Source: Voacanga thouarsii (Eukaryota > Streptophyta > Magnoliopsida > Gentianales > Apocynaceae). Taken from it: 64,000 nucleotides of DNA. The position numbers were made by a program, and so were the translations under genes. Positions 32,091 to 44,100 of the stretch are shown here, piece after piece. A model generated the notes under the pieces. The model made no database searches. It was not told the DNA's origin and was given only the letters and a program-made list of their open reading frames with translations. The DNA is taken from NCBI GenBank assembly GCA_026120185.1, contig JANUWF010001161.1, forward strand, positions 2,552,001-2,616,000, given 5' to 3'. Position 1 is the first letter of the stretch; the number at the start of each line of letters is the position of its first letter.

Positions 32091-33351
32091 TTTTTTGTAG
32101 TGGTGGGCAAATACCCTAAGACTTGAGTATAAGTGGGTGGTGTGGTGAAGCTGGACCTATATACTTTGATGTATGTTAGGTGAGATCTAATTACAAGGCC
32201 AATAACCTTGTATGTGGGGTGTATGACTCTAGTTAATTAAGACGGACTTATATAATAGAGTTTCCGTGCTTCATTACTTGAAGAATTCACCCCCTTGATA
32301 ATCTAATAACCCAAGGCCCTGGGAAACGTAACTAAGTATATACACATTTGGATAGCTCTATGGGATAAGTGGATACATACTGGGAGTCTTGGATTATCGG
32401 ACTAGTTATCAAAAGACAGTAGATGTAATTGAGAAATGTGTTAGTGCATTTTTTCTATCTCAATAACAATTATTATGTAGAGGGTATTTTTGTTATTACA
32501 CCTGTAGGTCGAAGACATTGCACTTGCAATATTATTCTCGGGGTCAATATTTTCATATGGCGATAAAAGGAATATTTAAAATGATAGATATTACTATGTG
32601 TTAGCAGGGGTATATTGATCGTTTTAGGAGCTAAGAATGATGCCTTTTGGTCTCCAAAATAGCTCAAATAGCCTTAGTAAATTTATTTACTATATAGGCT
32701 TGTCAGGTGAATTTTTTATTGGAAGAATTATTTTGGAAATCCAATTAATTATTTGGACTAGACTAATTAATTGAGCCAATTTAATTAATTATTTTATTAA
32801 TTATCTTGGGTAATTTTATAATTGGGCTCAAGTGGTTTAATTAATTAATAAAAGAACTAATTTAGTTAATTAGTTTATTAATTAATTATCTGAAGTAATT
32901 TTATATTGGGCCCAATTGATTAAGTAATTAATAAGAAATTTATTTAATTTGTCATTGGCCTAATTAAGAGAACATGCCTATCAAGGATTGATGGTAGCCG
33001 CCATGTTCAAAAAAGAAAAAAAAGGAAATAAAGAAAAGAAAAAAAAAAGAAAATACAAGGCCAGTTGCTATTGGTTTGGAGAAGGAATAGGAAAGCTGGT
33101 TTGTCTTTAAAAAGGCATCATGTGAGCCTAGTTATTGGTTGGCCAAATTCTTGAAAAGGAAAGAAAACAGCTTTCGTCTTTTTCATATGAAAACATGGCC
33201 AACATTTTCTTGTTGTTTTTCCTTTACCATTTTAACTCTTCTGTTTTTCTTCCAATCTTCTTCACCCTAGTTCTTCTTTCACCGGTAGAGGTCCATAGAG
33301 GTTAGAGAATACTCTGGAAGGTCAAGAGCTAGCGAACGTGGTAAGTGTTTA

Positions 33352-33480
33352 ATGCGAAGGAGCCGATGGTTAACTATTATACCCATGAAACAAGTAGACA
33401 TTTCAGTTGAAGAAGCGTCATCTAACCCGAATCCAACTCCTATTATTCTAGTAAAATGCCCTATCAATAAGTATTTCTAG
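33352..33480 (+). CDS. Short LTR ORF of family A, open copy in the solo LTR
   Basis: 42 codons, starting MRRSRWLTIIPMKQVDIS and ending PINKYF. It is homologous to the broken copy at 9698, and the segment QVDISVEEASSN is identical. It sits at the same LTR position as the MQTRRSRRLAG ORF of family B. A possible donor (AATAA|GTATTTC) lies at its end. No domain recognised; no evidence of translation in a solo LTR. Confidence 0.35.
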   Translation: MRRSRWLTIIPMKQVDISVEEASSNPNPTPIILVKCPINKYF

Positions 33481-33549
33481 ACTTTGACTCAGGAGAAATT
33501 TTAATTTTCTGTCTTCCGCTATGTATTTTTTTTTTCCCGCGGTCCTTCA

Positions 33550-33890
33550 TTAATAAATCAATCCTAATTATAAAAAGATTGCTAATTCTATAGTTGATTA
33601 AGATTAGTTCATATTTTGCTACCAATTGACCAAAACACCTCATATGTAGCATATAATAGTGGAATTGGCACTCATGATATTATATGAGAATAGTATGGGG
33701 TTAATTTGTGAGAAGAACTAATTATGTGGGTGAATTATAAAGTAGTTATAACTGTTGGGGTCAAATTATAATAGTGGAATTGGCACTCATGATATTATAT
33801 GATAATATTATGAGGTTAATTTGTGAGAAGAACTAATTATGTGGGTGAATTATAAAGTAGTTATAATTGTTGAGGACAAATTATAATTAA
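33550..33890 (+). mobile_element. Fragment of an element-1-type LTR, right part
   Basis: After the TTAAT duplication the sequence AAATCAATCCTAATTATAAA...TTCATATTTTGCTACCAATTG continues the element 1 LTR from about 4380, completing the fragment begun at 25594. Similarity fades near 33890. Confidence 0.8.
33653..33882 (+). repeat. Tandem duplication, two 115-bp units
   Basis: ATAATAGTGGAATTGGCACT opens both units (33653 and 33768). The copies differ at a handful of bases (for example GAGAATAGTATGGGG against GATAATATTATGAGG). It lies within LTR sequence and contains no gene. Confidence 0.9.
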
Positions 33891-34414
33891 TAAAACCTTA
33901 TATGCCTAATTGCATTTTTGAATCCAAAGCCTGTAATAATTAGAAAAGGGCTTCATGTGGTTTTGTTCCCCATAGGCAGTGAAGAAATTTATATGATACA
34001 ACAATCAACTTTTATATATCAGAGACTATAGATTTTTCTTTTAATTCCTCTCTGAGAAATTTACCCTACATTTGCCACCATAAAAATTGCTAGCACAGTT
34101 TTGTGCCTAGTATAAGTACTAATCCTTGTGTAAATTTCTTTTAGAGAAATTCCTGTACTTGATATTTTGGTAGCTCATGGCTTAGATAAATTTTCGGAGG
34201 AGTTCCACAAAAGGAAAAATTTTGAAAGTTGCAATTAATAGGCAATGCATGTTTCTTCTCTTGTTAATTTGTTTAATTACAAACGAGTGATACCATTCCG
34301 TGAATTTCACTATTACTTCTGTTGTGTATAATGTGGTTTACATGATCGAAATCCAACAAAATCGTCATATTTTTATAGTAGTATTACCTCAGCTTTTTTT
34401 TTCATGATTTTGTA
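33891..34414. other. Unassigned AT-rich stretch
   Basis: No ORF, repeat or element end recognised. It lies between the element-1-type LTR fragment and the LTR of element G and may be decayed LTR sequence of either. Confidence 0.4.
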
Positions 34415-36178
34415 TGGTAGGGGATGATTTTCTTTTCTATATGTGTTCTCTTATGTTTTAGGGTTTCTTGAAAAAAAAAAAAATTAGTAGAACATTGGTT
34501 TAAATGACGAATTTTTGTACTTGGAATGATTGCCTATGAATTTTAGGCCTTGGAACATGTATTGAATAGTTTTTTTTTTTTTTTTATGTATTTCGACAGG
34601 GACATGGTCATGCATCAAGCCATGCAAAATAGAGAAGCTTCTAGGAGACATGCATGGCTAACTACACGATTGTACATGTGCCAGCATATAACAAGGGAAA
34701 GTTTTAAGCCCAGAAGTTTGTAGAATTCAAGAAAAAAAAATTACTTTATGAAATGCACGGCTAAAGGCACGTTCATGTATGTTGTTGTGTGAGATGCATA
34801 GCTATGCAACTTGCTTGTGCCACCTATTGAGCTGTTTCTGAAAGAAAATGTGCATGACAAAGAGGCATGCCCATGCATATAGGTCATGCGACCTTCTTGA
34901 ACTGTTTAGGAAGTCCTAAATTGATCTAATGTGGCTTAAACTTTGCAAATTCAAGCATGGACAGTTTAGGGACCTTATACAAAGGTAGTAGATGTCCAAA
35001 TTTAATAGATACTTCAACAATACACACCACAATTTATAATTCTTTGGAGAAAATCGTGAAGAAACACTGAGGTAAGGAGAAGAAGTTAGGAGGCAGGGAG
35101 AACTTGAGATTCTGGGCTTCCAAGTTTACATCCTTTAAACTTTCTCTTATTTCTATCTTATTTACAATGTTTCTTTCTTTCTTCATTTTCTTTGTATGCA
35201 AACAATTGAGAAATTTATCTATGTTTTGTTGCTGGGTTTTGATACTGTGAGATTCATGTATTCAATATTTCATCTTTGATAATTATATAGATTACCTCTT
35301 AAGTATTTTCTACAATTTCAACTTTGTTTTCTTATCGATTATCTTAAGTTTCTTATGTCTGGCCAACATATGTAACTTGCACGATTGAACTGCTAAGTAA
35401 TTGATCGTTTGATTAATTATCTAAATTGAATCTCTTGATCTCAATTTGGCTACAACTTTTTGGGCTGGATTAGGATTGATAAGGAATTGTATAATTTAAG
35501 TCTCATATATTTTCAAGTTTTTGGGGTATATGTTATCCTGATGTTGATGTTGGCTTAATTTACTTATCAATCCTATTTTCAATCTATAACAATTGATTAA
35601 TTGGAGTATTAATGTCTTTAAGAAAAGGTTAATCAACTTAAAGTAGATTGAGAATAAGGTTAGGGATTAATTGGGGGTGTTTGTCGAAAATTAATCCACT
35701 TTGGCAATAGCAGGAATTGTTGTCAATTTACATGAGTTCTAAAATCAACTACTCAAAGTGATCATTTTTCTATGATAATTTTCATAACTTGATTTCATGA
35801 CTTATGTCTAAGAACTTCTTGATTGTTCATGAAGTTTCCTATTTTTGCTTGTTTCCTATTGAGATTCTTGTTTCTTAATTTTTTTTAGATTAGCTTTAGG
35901 TAGTTTCCTCATTTGTATTCCCCATCTATTTGTACTTACATATAAATAATTTATTAATAAAATGAGTTAGGTTAAGTGTTAATAAGTGGATTTAATATGA
36001 ATGAAGTTGATTGGGGTTTTTGTATAAAGTATATTACTTTTGTTTCTTGTGGGATTGATACCTTACTTTCCACTATACAAAGGTTTTATTCTTAGGAGTA
36101 GGGTTTAAAATTTGTTGGTGTATGGTGATTGCATTTTAAATGACCTATATTTGTCATGTCATTAACTCCTCAACAACA
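34415..36178 (+). mobile_element. 5' LTR of Athila-like Ty3/gypsy element G (approximate left end)
   Basis: The right end is fixed by CAACAACA followed by a Tat/Athila-type primer site. The left end is guessed at TGGTAGGGGATG, which resembles the TGATAGGGGTTA start of the E LTR read on its own strand. The middle (34600-34900) has recurring CATGC-containing words (ACATGCATGGCTAAC, GCATGCCCATGCATA). Bases 35367-35690 recur at 25269-25593. No gene. Confidence 0.6.
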
Positions 36179-36184
36179 AATTTT

Positions 36185-36202
36185 TGGTGCCATTGTTGGG
36201 AA
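36185..36202 (+). other. Primer binding site of element G
   Basis: TGGTGCCATTGTTGGGAA is a decayed form of the TGGCGCCGTTGCCGGGGA primer site of plant Tat/Athila gypsy elements, six bases after the LTR end. Confidence 0.75.
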
Positions 36203-38522
36203 CCCAAGAAATCTTTGATCAACTTCTTTGATTGACTCTTGTGATACTTAATTTCAATTACTTCTCTTGGTGTCGAATTTTTTCTCTTTACTATTTGATT
36301 TGATTTTTATTTTGTTTTGTAGGTTGCTTATCTTCTCAAAGTTAATTAAGGAGATAACATTAAGGAACTTAAAAAGCAAACTGGAAATTGCAAAGAATTG
36401 TACCATTGGAGGGCAATTCTTAAGTGATTTGAATTTGATTTCGCAATTGATGAGTTCCATCCTATTTTTATAGTGAATGCCAATTTATCCCTTAAAGAAC
36501 TTACTACCCCTAATTTAAATAATTACCATTCGTGCATTATTTTTAGAAGTAAATCATATTTCTAAATTGCATTCAAGTTTGATTCAACTTTTGTCATCTT
36601 TTTATCAGTTAATAGGAGAAGATCTACATAGGCATTTAAAGGAATTTCATGTTATATTCTCTAATATGAAACCGGATAGAATTCAAGATGAGGTTGTTAA
36701 GTTACATACTTTCCTATTTAGTTTGCATGGACATGCTAATGATTGATTGTATGATTTACCTATGGGTTCCACCACAAATTGATTAAGTACGAAAAAGCTT
36801 TTTCTTAAAAAATAATTTCCCACATCTCTTAGGAATGAAATATGTGCAATTAGGCAATTGCATGCGGAATTATTACATGATTATTAATAGAGATTCAAAA
36901 GACTTTGTGCTAGTTGTCCATACCACCAAATCTGTAATCAACTGCTCATTCCATATTTTTGTGATGGTTTGCTTTCACATGATAGGTCCATGATAGATGC
37001 GGCTAGTAGTGGTATCCTTATGAACAAAACTGCACAAGTGGATAAGGATTTATTTGCTAACACGGCACCTAATACACAAACTTTTAACACTACGAATGAT
37101 TCTTATAGGAAAGTAGGTGAGGTAGGTATAATTTCTTTTGAAGAAAAAGTTGACAAACTCACAAATTTAGTAGGAAAGATATTGGAAACAAACTCATAAA
37201 TCAAGACATGTCATCTTTGTAATTATTTTGATCATTCTTTTTATTTTTGTCCCAATTTTGATTTCAATAGACATGCTAATGCTTTAGGTTTTCCTAATCA
37301 TCCTCCTAGGAGACTCAATGCATATTTGAGCACTTTTGATGAGGGATTAAGAGATCACCCAAGTTTTAGATGGGCAAATCAAGAGGTTAGGTAACTTATT
37401 GTTAGCAAATTTTCCATACATCACAAGTTCATCTTAAAGCATGACCCTGGAAGATATGGTCAAGTTTCTTGCGTCTTGTTCTCTAACTTTTCAAAATAAG
37501 ACCAAGATGTGCATTCACCATCTACAAAGACCAACTAGAGAAATTGACCTTAGAGATAAGTCATATTAAAGCACATTTTCTAAAGCACTTCCATCTCAAT
37601 CCTTTGCCACTCAAAAGAATGCTAAAGCCATCATACTTAGGAGTCGGAAGGAATTGAGTAAACCTCGAATAAAGCCTTTAGGAATGGAGGATGAACTAGG
37701 GGTAGTACAAGTACCCATGCCAATAAAGGAGCCTAGTATAGGGAAGTCTAAGTTAAGAAAGTCAGCAATAAATAAAATGTAGTTGTTCCCTAGTAGATTG
37801 GTAAGAAATAGGAAGAAAAATTTAGAAAATGGCCTTTTGAAAATTTTTAAGAAGGTAAAGATAAATCTTCCCTCACTTGAAGTAATTAGGCAAGATCCGC
37901 ATTATACCAAATTTCTAAAAGTGTTGTGCACTAACAAAAAAAGGCTTGGAGGGGATGAAAGGTTAAAAATGCAGGAGGGGTGGGGGGGGGGGGGGCGTGC
38001 CTCTACTATTCTTTAAAGAAAACCTCCTAAAAATCAAAACGATACCGACATATTCACCATTCCTTACATCATTGGAAACAAACTCATTCTGGGTTACATG
38101 CCAAATTTAGGATCATTCATTTATGTCATGGCATAAGCTCTTTATGCTACCTTAGATCTCGGACCTTTGAACCCTACAAGATGCATCGTCCAACTAGGCA
38201 GATTGGTCCAAAGCATACCCTGAGTTAGTGATTGAGGATAGTCTAGCTAAAGTTAAGGAATTGGTTTTTCCTCCAGATTTCTATGTTCTTAAAATAGAGG
38301 ATAGTCCTACTTCTTTCAATTCTTCCCCCCTTTTTTTTTTTTTTTTTTTTTGGAAGACCATTCTTGAAAATGGCTAGGAAACAAATTGATGTGCACAATA
38401 GCATGCCATCAATGGAATTTAATGGTGAGGAATTTTGTTTTAATGTTTTTGATGCCATGAAATTTCATTGTGATGAATATTTTAAGGTTTTCTTGATTGA
38501 TATGATTGATCCACTTGTTGAT
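36203..38522 (+). pseudogene. gag and protease of Athila-like element G
   Basis: Gag pieces in order: DLHRHLKEFHVIFSNMKPDR (about 36620), an ANDWLYDLPMGS segment (about 36735), RNEICAIRQLHAELL (about 36830), FKRLCASCPYHQICNQLL (about 36893), then HDRSMIDAASSGILMNKT (about 36978) and FEEKVDKLTNLVGKILE. A degraded zinc-knuckle area (CHLCNYFDH, about 37208) and PPRRLNAYL follow. AIILRSRKEL (about 37627) is the gag-protease junction motif typical of Athila. Protease-side traces are LLKIFKKVKINLPSLEV (about 37836), FTIPYIIGNK (about 38053), LDLGPLNPTRC (about 38152), GRPFLKMARKQIDVHNSM (about 38352) and VFLIDMIDPLVD at the end. Stops and frameshifts are frequent. The reading is cut at 38522 by element E and continues at 51013. 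Confidence 0.87.
37977..37997 (+). repeat. G homopolymer region in the G element
   Basis: GGGG T followed by about 14 G. It lies in decayed protease sequence and shifts frame. A T run of about 20 at 38331-38350 does the same. Both are places where read errors are likely. Confidence 0.8.
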
Positions 38523-40107
38523 TGATGCGTAAATTTTGGGTATATAAAATCATCAATATTAAATCCATCCGTTAACAATGTTTTAATTAACACATTAATT
38601 CTAAAATACACAAGTATACTCATCGCAAATATAGTATAGGAAATTAATGAGTATCGATTCTCAAAGGCACAAGTACACACTAATCACTTTTCTTTCATTA
38701 TTTAACCGACCCAAATAAAGTGTGAAAAGAATAAAAAACATATACAACTCAATGATGTAGGTTTATGTAATTTAGACAAGAATCCTAGAAAACATGACAA
38801 TGAACCAATTAGTAACTCTCTCAATTAATTATCATTTTGGCATTATGAAGGAATGTACAATAAAATTCAATAGTTTGTCAAATGATGAATTTACTTAGGT
38901 AAATTCCACTTTGTTTGTCAATCTATGGAATCCTACATTTTCATTCATATTAACAGATTTGTCAATCAAGCTAACATAACCAAAACATGTATTAAGCTCA
39001 TCATTCATATCTCGATTCAATTGGTAGATTTGTTAATCAAACCATCCTAACAAAAACATGCATGAATTTCAATTCCTTAAAGTCATAAAATTTACTAATA
39101 ATCCTATGTCAAGGCGAAATTAACTTTACCTTTGATCACTTAATTCTCAAATCCTAACTTTATCGTTCAAATCCATCAAGATTTAACAAATATGAAATCA
39201 ATGCAACGAAACTCCTAACATCGTTGTGTCGAAGTCAATTAGAAGAACTCGCATCAATAACCATTGAAATCAAGTAATCAAACACCAAAGATGACAAAAA
39301 ATTGATCAAATAACTAAATTAACACAAAATCATGAATCCCAGAATAATGTTAAATTACAATAAAAATATTAAATACATCATTGCTAAAGAAAAAGAAGAC
39401 AAAGAGAAAAGAAAGCACTCATAGACAAGCCTCTTTCTTCTTTCTTGAAGACTCTCTTGAAGAATCCTCATTGACTTGGATGAACACCTCCTCTAATGAA
39501 AGAATAAGAATTTTGCCATTTAATTCACCTCTCTAAGTTTTATATCTCAAAATATTTTCTTCTCTTGTGCATTTATAGGCCTATTGGATGCCAATTTCGT
39601 GGCTGAGGATATCTTGGCTGAGTAGGAATAGGAAAATACCAACATCATTGGATAAGCTCTAATTCCGTGTACAGAATTTTCACCTCCAGAGCATACCTGG
39701 CACTGGGTACATTTGACTCACCTGGTGCCAGGTGCATTCTGTTCTTTTTCTATTTTTGTTCTGTTTTTGGCCATCTCTTCTTGGCAGATAGAATGAACCC
39801 GGCACCAGGTACACTTGCCAGACCTGGCGCCAGGTCTGTTCTGGAAAATCCGCTGAAGCTTGCTCAATTTCTCTTGTTGGAGCAGAATGGACATAGCGCC
39901 TAGTCTACTGGTTAGGCCTGGCGCCAGGTATATTCTGGTTCTGTGCACTTTCTGCTCGATTTTAACTTAAATCTGCACATATTTGCCAAAAAAAACCTTT
40001 ACAAGTAAAATGTCAAACAGGAAGGAATATGCCAAGTTATTACAACAAAAGTATCTTAAAACACCCTCAAATAACTAGGAAAACAATGGTGATTCTAACC
40101 CCTATCA
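38523..40107 (-). mobile_element. 3' LTR of element E (1,585 bp)
   Basis: Read on the minus strand it starts TGATAGGGGTTAGAATCACC and ends ACGCATCA. It contains a cluster of CTGGCGCCAG-type words at 39690-39930. It pairs with 49426-51012. Confidence 0.92.
39686..39932. repeat. Cluster of CTGGYGCCAGG palindromes in the E LTR
   Basis: Five related words occur: ACCTGGCACTGGGTAC, CACCTGGTGCCAGGTGC, CCCGGCACCAGGTAC, GACCTGGCGCCAGGTC (a perfect 16-base palindrome at 39821-39836) and CCTGGCGCCAGG (39917-39928). Decayed forms are at the same place in the other E LTR (50600-50835). A further perfect copy, GGCCTGGCGCCAGGCC, is at 47970-47985 inside E. Confidence 0.85.
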
Positions 40108-40121
40108 TATACCCCCACACA
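40108..40121 (-). other. Polypurine tract of element E
   Basis: On the minus strand GTGTGGGGGTATA immediately precedes the TGATAGG LTR start. Element F has GTGTGGGGGAATA at the same place. Confidence 0.85.
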
Positions 40122-41112
40122 TAAATATTTACTTGTCCTCAAGCAAAACATATTAGTCCAACAAAAATTATTAAGACAACATAAGTTTTTTTTTCCATTC
40201 AAAAGTGTCTTCATCATTGTAAAGATCATGTCTTCCTTTCAAACATTAGATACAACCTTGTCATTTATACCATTCCAAAACAATTTTACACTTCGAAACT
40301 TTGTACAAGATATCACAAAACTCTTGATGTCAAATTAATCAAGTGTATACCTAAATCTAAGAAAATTATTTCTCTATTCAAATAAAAATATAGATAACAT
40401 GAATCACATAGGTCAAGCCATCTACCAACTCAAGCATTATAAATCCAAAAATTGCATGCTCAATTTATGATGTGAGGAAAACACTCCAAATTTTCTCTCT
40501 CCAAATTTTTCAATGACATAGGAAATTGATAGCCTCAAATGCATGAATTTCTCTTCACATACCATATTGGCCCCCTTTTCAGTCATCTCTGATTCTTTTT
40601 TCATCAATTCTTTCTTCACTATCTTTTGCTTGCCTTTTTGGCTTCAGGATAGCCTCCAAAGAGTGCACTAAATACACTTGCTACTTCTCCCCATATTGAC
40701 CCCCTTTTCAGCTAAAGGTCTTCAAAGATTATCAATAAGAGCATTTTCTCTCAATTCACATCAACAATAGTGTTGTTTCCACTAATTGTTTTTATCTCAA
40801 CTCAAATTAAAATTTTCAGCATTCTCCTCAATCTTTCCTTTCAATGATCTTTTTTCAACTCACATTTTTGTTTTCATCATAACTTAAAAGTGGCAAATTT
40901 TAAACTCATAATACAAAAGTTAGCCAATAAACTCTTCCTATATTCATCATATCTTTTATATTTCAACTAGATAAATTAAATAACATTCAAACACCAATGC
41001 ATAAACAAGATTAATCAAAATTCTTAAGTCTTACAAATATTTTATCCAATAAAACCAATTTCATCAAACTCCGCCTAATGAATGACAAAACTCATATCCA
41101 AGAAAGAAAAAG
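40122..41112 (-). other. 3' untranslated part of element E
   Basis: AT-rich sequence between the polypurine tract and solo LTR D. It matches 58883-59800 in element F, for example CTTGTCCTCAAGCAAA/CTTTTCCTCAAGCAAA and GACTTAGGAAATTGATAGCCTCAA. No gene recognised on either strand. Confidence 0.7.
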
Positions 41113-44100
41113 TGTAACACCCCGGGAAACCTAGGCCTGCCAGGGCCGGGGATGTCGCCCCGTCCAAAGGACAAGGGGTCTTTATAACTAGGTCACAAAT
41201 AAAATTACTGAACTAAATAATACTCAAACTAAAAAGAATTTATTACAACCCAAAATACTTCAAAAGTACATCCATGAAATTCCAAAACAAAAACCATAAT
41301 TAAAATCATCCACTCTCGTCTCCCCAAAGCAATACATAAAATCAAAAGACACATTCTCTTCCAAGGTAGCTACTCACCCACAACAGGATCAACCTGAAAT
41401 CATGATAAAATATGGTGAGACCGAAATCTCAGTAAGTCCGTGTGTGCTTTAGGTGTTTAGTGGAAACAGTTCGTGGATGCAAAGTGTGAAATCTTTATAA
41501 GAGAAACATTGGCAAGAAATAAACATTAGTCAAAAGCAAGAGTGGCATTATGGCTCTTCTAGCCATATATAAGTAATGAAATCAACCACTCGAAAGAAAG
41601 GGATATGGGTTACCACACGTTGGGCCCCATAACCGATCAGAATGCCTATCACTTTGTGCAGACTGACAAAAGTAGGTGATCGGCCTACTGGGCAAGATAC
41701 TCCTCCTTCTCTATACCCAAACAACCGCCGGGTGTCCATTCCGGCAAAAACACAGTCACTTGACTGAAACAAAATAAACTGCTAGCTCGGACCGGCACGA
41801 CTCACTGGAACTGGCATCTTATCCGGGAAGGACTCACCCCTCAGAGGTGGCCACCTACTGAGTGACTTACCCTAACCCTTCAAAGACTAGTCCTAGTAGT
41901 CCACCCTTATTGAGTACTCAACGACATTCCCCACTTGGGATAAAATGAACAAAGCATTGTTCTTTATGAAAATAACAATTTGAGGGTTTCCAAAGCTTTG
42001 GGAGAAATTAGTTTTAGAAAGAGTTTCAAGTTTGGAAAAATCTGCTCAAAGACTTTTAAATAATTTAAGCGTTGGAATTAATGATGAATTCAACCCTCAA
42101 TTTCTTTCAAATAACCGAGTGTCCTTGCACTCCACATTTGGCTTGCCATAAGGAAATCATTTCACATCAATCATGTTTTATGTAGGAGCTTACCTGATTC
42201 CTGCTCACAACAATAAGGTCTTGAATAGCCGACCTAACCCCACATGGGAAAATACAAATCTTAATTAGATTCAAGCCACAATCCACTTCCTCAATGTTAA
42301 ATCAACTCAATTCACTACTACCATGATCCTAGTGTCCTAAGCTTTAAGGCAAAACAATAATTGAATAGGTTTATAAGCTAAGTTTAATTTGTTATTTAAA
42401 ATAATTAATGGATTAGGAAATAAATTCTAACAAGTTGAAAGTTTAAATCTTGTTAAGGAAAATCTAGAGTTTATTTGATTAGGAGTCATAGGTGGTACTA
42501 GGTAAAATAGTGATTTAATGATAGCTTAGTTGTTAGAAAATAATTGATAGCTAAAACTAGTTAAGCTTAAATTTAATAAGTCTCTCTTGGAAAATAATAA
42601 GTAAATCCTTAAGAGTTTTGATTTAGTAAATATTTTATTAAGTATAAATCTTTTCCATAATGGCTTTAATTAATTTCTTTATTTTAAATAATATTTATTT
42701 ATTTTATTTTCTAGAAAATTTATTATTTATTTGACTAAAATATCCTTTACATATATTATAATTCCAAATCTACCCTTCCTAGGGTTTTTGAAATTCTCTA
42801 GCAAAAATTATTAGTAAATATTTTATTCATGAAATAAAATTTGCTTAGGGACAACTAGATCATGATCAAGATTCCATGGTCAACCATAATCAATAACATA
42901 CTTAATCCTTCAATTCATCAAATCATCCAAATCTTGCACATAGGCATAGATCTAAATTTATTAAGATATGCTTTAACCTCCACTAGCATAAACATGATCA
43001 TGGCTTCAAAATCTAATCATGCATACAAATCCTATTCACCAATGGTGACATAATCTCTAGCATGCTTCATCACAAATACTACCTATGACATGCATCAAAC
43101 CTCAACTCATCATTCAATCCACCAATATAATCCTTCCATGCATAAATTCCATCTCCTTCACAACCATACATATACTCATGCTTCAATCAACAACATCACA
43201 TACTCAATCCCATCGCCAATCATCTTCTCACAACATCATCCTAGAGACATGACTCTAAAATTTTAAAAAGAGGATTAAAGGTACTTACTTGATTGATGAA
43301 TGACTTGAAGGAGTTTAGAGAAGATCTCAACTCCTAGATGGCTAATCTTGTTCAAGAAAGGTGGCGAAAGCATGGTCATGGAGGAAGAGACCATTCGGCC
43401 AAGAGAGGGAATTTCGGTCCATGAGAGAAAGAGAGAGAGAGAGGGAGAGAAGAAGAAGTCATTAGCATGATTATTTATATAGATTCTCACTAGAGATCAA
43501 GTTTGAAGAGGATGATGTTGATGGAGTGAATTTACGTTGAAGATGTTCTTGTTCAGAATTTTCTGCTTTGATCCGAAGTAGCAAGATGTTTGGAGGAGTT
43601 TGATGTTAATAATGGTATTGATGGATTCCCAGCAATGAGTAGACTAAATCTGGAGATTTTTGTGAGGTTTTGAGGTGGTTTGGAGGGGTATTAGGTGTAG
43701 AGAAGAAGTGGGTGTTCTTGGTGTAGTGTGTGTGTGTTCTTATGCTTGAAGAAAAATCGAGAGAGAGAGAGAGATGGTTTGTGCAGCTGGCGATTTTTCT
43801 GTGGGAATAGGTCTGGCCGAATTCTAGTAGGGTTTAGGGAGTTGATTCTCTGATTTGGAAGGGAAAAGGAAAGGTTAGTTGTTATAATCCTTGAAGAATA
43901 TTTTTGGGAAGTGAATTTGGAAAGTAGATATCCTAAGAATATCTTGATTTGTTTGGACAACTTGAAGTCTCCTATGGCCGACTGGATTGTGCAGCTCTTC
44001 TGGGGAATTAAGGCTGGTTAAAGGAGGCTTGTGATGGCCGAAACCAAGGTGCACAATGGTGGAGAAGATGTCTGATCAATTGAGCAAAATTTTATGGGAA

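Larger units (their letters stand above)
26120..32102. mobile_element. Non-autonomous CACTA transposon carrying host gene fragments
   Basis: The left end is CACTATAAAAAAAA and the right end is the complement of CACTACAAAAAATTCAGG, the terminal inverted repeat type of CACTA (En/Spm) elements. The 3-bp flanks are ATG (26117-26119) and GTG (32103-32105), one mismatch from a target duplication. Both ends have arrays of short palindromic subterminal repeats based on GACGGTT...AACCGTC. The element is 5,983 bp. I see no transposase. The interior carries a POB1/LRB fragment on the plus strand and an RKD gene relic on the minus strand. Removing it restores a continuous LTR of family A. Confidence 0.88.
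25708..33549 (+). mobile_element. Solo LTR of family A (A'), split by a CACTA element
   Basis: It starts TGTTGGAATGTACACCC and ends GGTCCTTCA, flanked by perfect 5-bp duplications TTAAT (25703-25707 and 33550-33554). Without the CACTA insertion it is about 1.86 kb. The part after 32106 matches the 5' LTR of element A (8500-9894), and the part before 26120 is related to the first third of the B LTR. No internal element sequence adjoins it, so it is a solo LTR formed by LTR-LTR recombination. Confidence 0.88.

Noticed and set aside
25708..33549. A' as the 3' LTR of element A
   Set aside because: Perfect TTAAT duplications in flanking element-1-type LTR sequence show it inserted independently of A.
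37977..38350. Long G and T runs as functional motifs (for example a G-quadruplex)
   Set aside because: They lie in decayed pol sequence and are typical of slippage or read error; no supporting context.
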